Shown one piece after another: positions 1 through 6,162 of a stretch of DNA of 6,764 bases. Each line of letters begins with the position of its first letter. The first letter of the stretch is position 1. The notes beneath the pieces were generated by a model that was not told where the DNA came from, did not search any database, and was given only the letters and a program-made list of their open reading frames with translations. A program made the translations under genes and the position numbers. The DNA is taken from contig JBHYFA010000122.1 of the NCBI GenBank assembly GCA_051859825.1, positions 1 through 6,764 of the forward strand, in the 5' to 3' direction. The DNA is from CSBr16-58 sp051859825 (lineage in GTDB: Bacteria; Bacteroidota; Bacteroidia; Flavobacteriales; Schleiferiaceae).

Positions 1-68
1 ATTGTTTTTAGCAAATAATGAAAATACAATTACCTAGCCCATGTTAATTAAACTATACTTATCCAAAA

Positions 69-560
69 ATGAAAGAACTTTATATAGTGCGGCACGCAAA
101 ATCAAGTTGGGATAACCCCAATCTTCAAGATATCGATAGACCTCTAAAAGGTCGTGGTGTAAATGACGCTTACAATACGGCTGATTGGATGATGAGCCAA
201 GACTTTATTCCGGATGTATTGATTAGTAGTCCTGCTACTCGAGCCTTGCACACTGCAATGATACTCGCTCGAACCTTCCACATAGATTTTTCTAATATTC
301 AGGTATCCCCCAATTTGTACGACACATGGGTTGAGGACTACGTGGAAGTTGTAAAAAATATTTCGGATGAATTTGATCGTGCAGCAATCTTTGGTCATAA
401 TCCTACTATTACGTCTTTTATAAATTATTTTGCAGATGTAAAGGTGAGTCATGTGCCTACAACTGGTGTTGCTTGTCTTAGATTTGCCTGCGATTCTTGG
501 AAAGATGTTTCTCCACCAGGAAAATTATTGTTTTTCGATTATCCAAAAAAGCGAAAATAG
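69..560 (+). CDS. sixA: SixA-like phosphohistidine phosphatase (histidine phosphatase superfamily)
   Basis: A 163-residue cytoplasmic protein of the histidine phosphatase (RHG/phosphoglycerate mutase-like) superfamily, close in length to E. coli SixA (161). The catalytic set is visible: Arg8-His9 in the N-terminal IVRHAKSSW motif (His9 is the expected phospho-acceptor), Arg58 in SSPATRA, and His110 in FGHNPTI; Asp85 in LYDTW is the likely acid. Minimal SixA-type architecture, with no signal peptide, membrane segment or extra domain. Family members remove phosphate from phosphohistidine in proteins such as HPr/PTSNtr components or histidine-containing phosphotransfer domains; the substrate here cannot be read from sequence. 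The ATG at 69 is chosen because the conserved RHA motif begins only seven residues later. No clear Shine-Dalgarno or promoter is seen in bases 1-68, so transcription may begin further upstream. It lies 12 bases before ppk1 on the same strand, suggesting an operon. Family assignment is firm; the specific SixA symbol is less so. Confidence 0.88.
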   Translation: MKELYIVRHAKSSWDNPNLQDIDRPLKGRGVNDAYNTADWMMSQDFIPDVLISSPATRALHTAMILARTFHIDFSNIQVSPNLYDTWVEDYVEVVKNISDEFDRAAIFGHNPTITSFINYFADVKVSHVPTTGVACLRFACDSWKDVSPPGKLLFFDYPKKRK

Positions 561-572
561 ATTTAGGTAACA

Positions 573-2662
573 ATGAAGCATTTTTCGGGAAAGAAGAAAA
601 AGGTTTTTTTAACCTCAGACGTTTATGTGCCGAGAGACATTTCTTGGTTGCATTTTAATGGGCGTGTACTGCAAGAAGCGAACGATCCTAGTGTTCCTTT
701 GATTGAAAGAATGCGGTTTTTGGGAATTTTTTCCAATAATCTCGACGAATTTTTTAAAGTGAGATACGCCACCATCAAGCGAATGAGTCAGCTAGGTCAA
801 GCCGGTGGTAGAGAGCTTGGAGGCGTAAAACCAAAGGAATTGCTCAATCGCTTAACCGATATCGTACGTTCACAACAAGATTTAGCTGAACGTATCTACA
901 ATGCTTTGGTTCAAGAGCTTGATGAAAATGGAATTCGTATTATCGATGAAAAACAACTTACTCAAATGCAACGAGAGTTTGTTCGTCGGTATTTTATTGA
1001 AAAAGTAAGTCCATCGGTATTTACGCTTTTGTTGTCTGACGATCGGCCTTTTCCACACCTTCGTGACAAATCGATTTACCTATTCATAAAACTCAAACGC
1101 AGAGATGGCTCAGAACCAAAGTTAGCACTCATTGAGATTCCATCAGATTTGGTAGGTCGCTTTATAGAGATTCCTTCACGAGGAAGACGAACGGTTATGT
1201 ACCTTGATGATCTTATCAGACACAACTTACGCTATATTTTCTTCACCCACCGTTTTGACAGCGTTTCGGCGCATACCATAAAGTTTACGCGCGACGCCGA
1301 ACTTGATATAGAAAGTGATGTTTCCAAGAGTTTTTTGGAAAAAATGGAGGAGAGTTTACAAAGTAGGCAAACAGGTGATCCAGTGCGTTTTGTGTATGAT
1401 AGTAGTATTCCGGATGATGTAATCGGAATGCTTTTACGGAGGTTGGATTTGGATAATTTCGACTCCATTATTGCCGGAGGGAGGTATCATAACAAAAAGG
1501 ACTTGATTAATTTCCCCGCTGCTGGACATCCGGAATTAACCTATGAAGAAATGCCTCCTGTTTCTCATCCTGATTTGAATTTGGAGGTTTCACTATTAGA
1601 TGTTATTGCTCAAAAAGACGTCTTGATTTTTCTTCCATATCATACTTTCTCAAATATTATTCGTCTGCTTAGAGAAGCTGCACTCGACGAAAGAGTTGAG
1701 GAAGTGAAAGTTACGCTTTATCGAGTAGCTCGAGACTCTCGTGTTGTGTCTGCCTTGATTAATGCTGCCAAAAATGGCAAAAGGGTAACGGTAGTAATTG
1801 AGCTTCAGGCGAGGTTTGATGAAGAGAATAATATTCGTTGGACAGAAAAGCTCAAGCAAGAAGGGGTAAATGTAATTTTTGGCGTTAGTGGCTTGAAAGT
1901 TCATTCAAAAATTATTCTTATCCGTAGGAGGGAAGAGGGGAAATTGGTGAATTATGCTTCTATTGGCACGGGTAATTTCAACGAAAAAACCGCCCGAATT
2001 TATACCGATTATCACCTATTTACAAGTGAGCGTAGAATCACTAGGGAAATTCAACGACTTTTCACATTTTTTGAGGCAAATTACAAGGTGTTTAAAAACA
2101 AACATTTAATGTTGTCTCCTTTTAATTTTCGTTCTGGAATATTAGCTGCAATTGATCGAGAAATTGGTTTTGCCAAGGCAGGAAAAAAAGCGGAAATCAG
2201 AATGAAAGTTAATAGCTTGTGCGATACAGGCATTATTCAAAGGCTGTACGATGCTTCTAAAGCAGGGGTAAAAGTTAGAGTAGTAGTTAGAGGAATTTGT
2301 TCCCTGATTCCCGGCGTGAAAGGCCTTAGCGAGAATATCGAGTGCATCAGCGTGGTAGATCGATTTTTGGAGCATTCTAGAATTTACGGCTTTCACAATA
2401 ATGGAAAAGAGAGTTTATATATNNNNNNNNNNCCTCCGCTGATATAATGGCGAGAAACATTGATTATCGAGTGGAAGTTACGGTTCCTATTTACTGCCCA
2501 GATATTCAAAAACAAATTATTGATCATTTTGAAATACTGTGGTCTGATAATCAAAAGGCGCGCGAAATAACCCCTGATGGTCAAAACATAAAACGCGTAA
2601 CAGATGGAGAGCCTGTTCGCGCACAGTACAAGCTTTATGAATATGTAAAGAACATGCTGTAA
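573..2662 (+). CDS. ppk1: Polyphosphate kinase 1, interrupted by an assembly gap
   Basis: Transfers the gamma phosphate of ATP reversibly onto inorganic polyphosphate, through a phosphohistidine on the enzyme; usually membrane-associated and oligomeric. Expected order: N domain (about 15-120), head domain (about 120-325), then two phospholipase D-like domains C1 and C2. Residues matching E. coli PPK are all present: Asn56 in FSNNLDEF (E. coli Asn45), Arg384 in LYRVARDS (Arg375), Arg414 in QARFDEENN (Arg405), His444 in LKVHSK (the phosphorylated His435), and His601 in FLEHSR (His592). A run of 10 N at 2423-2432 splits the reading frame: the left part ends GKESLY, the right part resumes SADIMARNIDYR in another frame. 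With two missing bases the junction reads Y-I/M-x-S-A-D, as in the family, giving 693 residues (E. coli 688). So it is very probably intact. The Met at 2447 is internal, not a start. It follows the SixA-like gene by 12 bases; no ppx exopolyphosphatase gene follows. Confidence 0.96.
2423..2432. other. Assembly gap (10 N) inside ppk1
   Basis: Ten consecutive N. The codon before the gap is TAT (Tyr), followed by AT; after the gap comes CC TCC GCT GAT. The two reading frames differ by 8 bases over the gap, so a true missing length of 2 (or 2 plus a multiple of 3) restores ppk1. The run is probably a fixed-length scaffold placeholder and not a measured length. Confidence 0.95.
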
Positions 2663-2693
2663 AGCACGAGTAGTTTTCTAATCACACCAAAGT

Positions 2694-2729
2694 AAATAAA
2701 AAAGCGGTTGAAGTTAAATCCAACCGCTT
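2694..2729 (-). terminator. Rho-independent terminator of the peroxiredoxin gene, possibly shared with ppk1
   Basis: A 9-bp perfect stem, AAGCGGTTG (2702-2710) and CAACCGCTT (2721-2729), with a 10-base loop. Read on the minus strand, the stem ends 5'-CGC then runs into TTTTTTATTT, a good U-tract, starting 22 bases after the peroxiredoxin stop codon. In the plus direction it lies 39 bases beyond the ppk1 stop, but the following bases are TATATTATC, a weaker tail. It therefore serves the minus strand best and may work in both directions, separating the two convergent units. Confidence 0.85.
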
Positions 2730-2751
2730 ATATTATCTAACTAAATACTGT

Positions 2752-3384
2752 TTAGTTTTTGCTAAGGTATTCAGCAACCCCAGAGTGAGAAGCCTTCATA
2801 CCTTCTTTCCCTTCGCTCCAGTTGGCAGGGCAAACCTCACCGTTTTTCTCGAAGTACTGAAGAGCATCAACCATACGAAGTGCTTCGTCAACGTTTCTAC
2901 CCAAAGGCATATCGTTAACGAGTTGGTGACGTACTTTCCCGTCTTTGTCGATCAAAAACAAACCACGGTATGCAACCATTTCGCCTTCTGCTTGAAGTTC
3001 ATCATTTTCGTTGTAGAAATATGAACCAGCGATAACGTCATAATTGGTAGAGATGGTTTTGTTGGTATCAGCAACAATTGGGTAAGTAACACCTTGGATA
3101 CCTCCATCGTCTTTGCTCATTTGCAACCAACCCCAGTGAGATTGCTCGGTATCGGTAGAAACCGCAACGATTTCTACATCACGCTTTTGGAAGTCGGCCA
3201 TACGCTCTTGAAAAGCGTGTAATTCGGTCGGACATACGAAAGTAAAGTCTTTAGGATAAAAGAATAAAATAACGTATTTCTTACCGATGAATTGATCTAA
3301 AGAAAAATCATTTACGATTTCTTCGCCGTTGATTACCGCTGATGCGGTGAAAGAAGGAGCTTGTTTTCCTACTAATACAGCCAT
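2752..3384 (-). CDS. Typical 2-Cys peroxiredoxin (AhpC/TSA family, Prx1 group)
   Basis: A 210-residue cytoplasmic thiol peroxidase that reduces hydrogen peroxide and organic hydroperoxides. The peroxidatic Cys51 lies in YPKDFTFVCPTE with Pro44 and Thr48; the active-site Arg is Arg140 in AYRGLF; the resolving cysteine is Cys185 in GEVCPANW. Two widely spaced cysteines define the typical 2-Cys (homodimer, disulfide between subunits) class. Compared with classic Prx1 proteins there are about 12-15 extra residues before AYRGLF (around 119-137), which I recall as common in Bacteroidota homologues. The C-terminus carries an AEYLSKN tail like the YF helix of eukaryotic Prx1. Electrons probably come from thioredoxin; no ahpF is adjacent. 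The ATG at 3384 is preceded by AT-rich sequence without a Shine-Dalgarno, usual in this phylum. It has its own promoter candidate and a terminator, so it is probably a single-gene unit downstream of recQ. Could be labelled ahpC or tsa; family assignment is firm. Confidence 0.96.
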   Translation of the reverse strand: MAVLVGKQAPSFTASAVINGEEIVNDFSLDQFIGKKYVILFFYPKDFTFVCPTELHAFQERMADFQKRDVEIVAVSTDTEQSHWGWLQMSKDDGGIQGVTYPIVADTNKTISTNYDVIAGSYFYNENDELQAEGEMVAYRGLFLIDKDGKVRHQLVNDMPLGRNVDEALRMVDALQYFEKNGEVCPANWSEGKEGMKASHSGVAEYLSKN

Positions 3385-3439
3385 GGAATTTTGAATTTAA
3401 AAGTTAAAACGTATTTTTATGTTGGTTAAAAAACCGCTG

Positions 3440-3470
3440 CAAAAGTATGCTGTTTATATGAGCCGAAAAA
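3440..3470 (-). promoter_or_regulatory. Candidate Bacteroidota-type promoter for the peroxiredoxin gene
   Basis: On the minus strand, TACTTTTG (3447-3440) is an exact match to the Bacteroidota -7 element TAnnTTTG. About 18-19 bases upstream lies a TTTT run (3470-3466), one mismatch from the -33 element TTTG. Transcription would start near 3433, giving a leader of about 50 bases before the ATG at 3384. It sits between the recQ stop and the peroxiredoxin start, in the expected place. No OxyR-type operator could be recognised. Confidence 0.6.
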
Positions 3471-3486
3471 TTAACTTATAGCTAAT

Positions 3487-5652
3487 TTATATTGTCATAG
3501 AAAAAATCCTTAACTCTTCTTCCGAAAACTCACCGTCAAACTCTTCCATAGCATCATCTATGCTTGATGATTCTGACTCCATGAAGTATTCGTAGATATC
3601 GTCAATCTGATCTTCATCCAAAACATCTCTCAGATAATAATCAATATTGATCTTCGTTCCCGAATTCACAATTATATCTATTTCGTCTAAAAGTTCCGAT
3701 AAGCTCAAATTCTTGGCCTTGGCTAAATCATCAAGAGGGATTTTCCGGTCGGTACTTTGAATGATATACACTTTCAACCCGGATTTATTCACAACGGATT
3801 TAATGACTACATCATTATCTTTCTCGATATCGTTGTCCTCCACATACTTTGATATCAAATCAATAAATGGCTTCCCGAACTTCATTGCTTTACCTTCACC
3901 AATTCCCGGAATATTTTTCAATTCATCGAGGGAGGTAGGGTAGTGCGTTGCCATTTCGTTGAGACTATTCTCTTGAAAAACGGCGTATGGTGGAACTCCT
4001 TTGCGCTGCGCCTCTTTTCTGGTAAGCTCTTTCAGCATCTTATATAATGTGTCGTCTAAAGCGGCGGCACCTTTTTGTAAACTCACAATATCGTCGCCAT
4101 CAGCGTCGTCGTAATTATGGTCTTTACTCATTAAAAACTCTTCCGGCTTTTTCAAGAAAGCTTCCCCCTGTTCGGTTAGACGAAGAATACCGTAGGTCTC
4201 AATGTCTTTATGAAGATAGCCTCTAACGGTAAGCTGACGAGTTACAGCCATCCAATGCCTTTCTTCTTTTTCCGCGCCTTCACCAAAAATATCACTTTCA
4301 TGGATTCGGTAGGCTTTTATCTTGGCGGTGAGTTTACCCGTTAAAATATTGGCTATCTGAGGCGCTTTAAATTGATTATGCGTTTCTTTGATTGCTCGAA
4401 CAACTAAAAGGGCATCTTCCTGGGCATCAAATTTCTCTCTAGGATGGCGACAATTATCGCACATGTCTGTACATTTAGAATCGTCGTACACTTCTCCAAA
4501 GTAGTGCAATAGATATTTTCTTCGGCATCCACCATTTTCCACGTAGCCAACAGTTTCGGCAATCAACTGCTTACCAATTTCTTGTTCGGCAACAGGCTTA
4601 TTATGCATGAATTTCTCCAGCTTTTCGATATCCTTGTAGTCGTAGAAAGCCACACAAATACCTTCGCCGCCATCTCTTCCGGCTCTACCTGTTTCTTGGT
4701 AATAGCTCTCGAGTGATTTGGGGATATCGTGGTGGATAACAAACCTTACATCGGGTTTGTCTATTCCCATACCAAAAGCGATGGTTGCCACAATTACATC
4801 CGTTTCCTCCATCAAAAACATATCTTGATGTCGTGCTCTACTACTAGCGTCGAGTCCCGCGTGATAGGGAAGGGCCTTGATGCCGTTCACTTGCAGTGTT
4901 TGGGCAATTTCCTCCACCTTTTTGCGACTTAGGCAGTAGATAATCCCACTTTTTCCTAGGTGTTGGCGCACAAACTTGATGATCTCTTTTTCAATATTGA
5001 TTTTCGGACGAACCTCGTAGTAGAGATTGTCGCGATTAAAAGAGCTTTTAAACACGTTAGCGTGATCCATTCCCAAGTTCTTGATAATATCCGATTGAAC
5101 TTTAGGAGTAGCGGTGGCCGTGAGGGCAATTATAGGTTTCTTGCTTATTCGATGAATAATACTTTTCAGGTTGCGATACTCCGGACGGAAGTCGTGCCCC
5201 CATTCAGAAATACAGTGCGCCTCATCAATTGCGTAAAAGGAAATATTTTGCTGCGCCAAGAACTCAATGTTTTCGTCTTTAGTAAGCGATTCAGGAGCTA
5301 CATATAGCAACTTGGTTACGCCATTAGTAATATCCTCTTTTACTTGCAGTAAGTCTCTCTTCGATAAGGAAGAGTTCATAACGTGCGCGATACCGTTTTC
5401 TGTAGAGAATCCGCGTAAGGCATCAACTTGGTTCTTCATCAACGCAATCAGGGGAGATACTACAACGGCTGTGCCTTCCAACATTAGGGCTGGAAGCTGG
5501 TAGCAAAGTGATTTGCCGCCGCCAGTAGGCATAATTACAAAACCATCGTTCCCCTCTAATAGGTTGTTAATTACTGCTTCTTGGTTTCCTTTAAAACCAT
5601 CAAATCCGAAAAACTCCTTAAGCTTTTCGATCGGACTCACTGTCGTATTCAT
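3487..5652 (-). CDS. recQ: ATP-dependent DNA helicase RecQ
   Basis: A 3'-5' superfamily 2 DNA helicase for recombination and stalled-fork repair. Taking the ATG at 5652 gives 721 residues: motif 0 with Gln24; Walker A PTGGGKS (42-48, Lys47); DEAH (143-146) followed by the RecQ aromatic-rich loop (CISEWGHDFRPEY, 147-159); TATATP (178-183); helicase C domain with GMGIDKPDVRFVIHHDIPKS and motif VI QETGRAGRDG (319-328). The RecQ-Ct zinc site has Cys376, 394, 398 and 401, then a winged-helix (RQC) region (about 410-505) and an HRDC domain (about 532-602, with the NIPGIGEGKA turn). A further 119 residues follow, longer than E. coli RecQ (about 610 in total): a segment like the helix-turn-helix domain of RecQ helicases (about 635-690), then a strongly acidic tail. 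An in-frame TTG at 5673 would add seven residues; the ATG is preferred because SPIEKLKEFFGF soon follows. No clear terminator separates it from the peroxiredoxin gene. Confidence 0.97.
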   Translation of the reverse strand: MNTTVSPIEKLKEFFGFDGFKGNQEAVINNLLEGNDGFVIMPTGGGKSLCYQLPALMLEGTAVVVSPLIALMKNQVDALRGFSTENGIAHVMNSSLSKRDLLQVKEDITNGVTKLLYVAPESLTKDENIEFLAQQNISFYAIDEAHCISEWGHDFRPEYRNLKSIIHRISKKPIIALTATATPKVQSDIIKNLGMDHANVFKSSFNRDNLYYEVRPKINIEKEIIKFVRQHLGKSGIIYCLSRKKVEEIAQTLQVNGIKALPYHAGLDASSRARHQDMFLMEETDVIVATIAFGMGIDKPDVRFVIHHDIPKSLESYYQETGRAGRDGGEGICVAFYDYKDIEKLEKFMHNKPVAEQEIGKQLIAETVGYVENGGCRRKYLLHYFGEVYDDSKCTDMCDNCRHPREKFDAQEDALLVVRAIKETHNQFKAPQIANILTGKLTAKIKAYRIHESDIFGEGAEKEERHWMAVTRQLTVRGYLHKDIETYGILRLTEQGEAFLKKPEEFLMSKDHNYDDADGDDIVSLQKGAAALDDTLYKMLKELTRKEAQRKGVPPYAVFQENSLNEMATHYPTSLDELKNIPGIGEGKAMKFGKPFIDLISKYVEDNDIEKDNDVVIKSVVNKSGLKVYIIQSTDRKIPLDDLAKAKNLSLSELLDEIDIIVNSGTKINIDYYLRDVLDEDQIDDIYEYFMESESSSIDDAMEEFDGEFSEEELRIFSMTI

Positions 5653-5698
5653 ACGCAACACTAATTTTTCCAACTACAATTGGTGGTATTAATATTAA

Positions 5699-5714
5699 GG
5701 GAAAATGCATTCCC
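5699..5714. repeat. Short inverted repeat upstream of recQ
   Basis: GGGAA (5699-5703) and TTCCC (5710-5714) form a 5-bp stem around a 6-base loop. On the minus strand it lies about 47 bases before the recQ ATG and downstream of the candidate promoter, so in the probable recQ leader. It is followed by TTAATATT on the minus strand, not a proper U-tract. It could be an operator half-site pair, a weak leader hairpin, or chance. Confidence 0.3.
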
Positions 5715-5767
5715 GAAAAATTGATGTGTAACAAAAATGATTATGCTTAACTTGCTTTATCAAGCCT

Positions 5768-5799
5768 TAAAAGTACAGCAAAAAACATAACCAACCAAA
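5768..5799 (-). promoter_or_regulatory. Candidate Bacteroidota-type promoter for recQ
   Basis: On the minus strand, TTTG (5799-5796) is followed after exactly 20 bases by TACTTTTA (5775-5768), which matches the -7 consensus TAnnTTTG at all but the last base. The spacing fits the phylum's usual range of about 19-21. It lies in the 162-base gap between the arsC stop and the recQ ATG and implies a leader of roughly 110 bases. Moderate support only, since such AT-rich sequence yields chance matches. Confidence 0.42.
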
Positions 5800-5814
5800 T
5801 AAGTAGAGGTGCTC

Positions 5815-6162
5815 CTATAACAATTTTTTAATTTCTTCTTTCGGTCTGGCAATTACTGCCTTTTCTCCTTTTACTACAATAGGGCGCTGGATAAGTTTAG
5901 GAAATTCGATCATGGCAAAAATAATCTCTTCTTCGTCTAGTTCCTTATCTGCAAATGATTCTTTCCAAACGGACTCATTTTTACGTACAAGCTCTTCTGC
6001 TGAAATATCAAGCTTTTCAAGAAGATCGGTCATTTGCTCAAAAGTAATGGGCTCATTGAGGTATTGAATTACTTCGAATTCAACTTCCATGGCTTCCAGT
6101 TCTTTAAGGGCTTCTCGACTTTTACTACAGCGAGGATTGTGGTAGATATGGTACTTTGCCAT
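5815..6162 (-). CDS. arsC: ArsC-family arsenate reductase (glutaredoxin type)
   Basis: A 115-residue cytoplasmic thioredoxin-fold protein of the ArsC/Spx/YfgD family. The catalytic cysteine is Cys12 in HNPRCSKSR. The three arginines that bind the oxyanion in E. coli R773 ArsC (Arg60, 94, 107) have counterparts at Arg60 (LVRKN), Arg93 (QRPIVV) and Arg106 (ARPKE), so real arsenate reduction with glutathione/glutaredoxin is chemically possible. E. coli plasmid ArsC is longer, about 141 residues, so this resembles the short chromosomal YfgD-like form. No arsenic operon genes (arsR, arsB, acr3) lie nearby, so a general thiol-redox role is equally likely. Its ATG (6162-6160) immediately follows the prfB TAA with no spacer, which suggests co-transcription and translational coupling. 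No clear hairpin terminator follows the stop. Family membership is secure; the arsenate role is inferred. Confidence 0.88.
   Translation of the reverse strand: MAKYHIYHNPRCSKSREALKELEAMEVEFEVIQYLNEPITFEQMTDLLEKLDISAEELVRKNESVWKESFADKELDEEEIIFAMIEFPKLIQRPIVVKGEKAVIARPKEEIKKLL

Noticed and set aside
1..68. Promoter for the sixA-ppk1 unit (ACTATACTTATC near 50-62)
   Set aside because: TACTTATC is a poor match to TAnnTTTG and no TTTG lies at the right distance upstream, so I do not claim it.
144..452. 102-residue open frame on the minus strand inside the SixA-like gene
   Set aside because: Antisense to a gene with intact catalytic motifs; composition is low in recognisable features and no promoter or partner is seen.
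2447..2662. Separate 71-residue protein starting at ATG 2447
   Set aside because: It matches the C-terminal end of PPK1 (MARNIDYRVEV through VRAQYKLYEYVK); its Met is the internal Met of the SADxM motif, separated from the rest only by the N gap.
4960..5307. 115-residue open frame on the plus strand opposite recQ
   Set aside because: It lies wholly antisense to the conserved helicase domain, shows no recognisable motif, and is a shadow of the recQ codons.
5815..6162. Arsenic resistance operon
   Set aside because: Only the ArsC-family gene is present; neighbours are prfB and recQ, with no regulator or arsenite pump.
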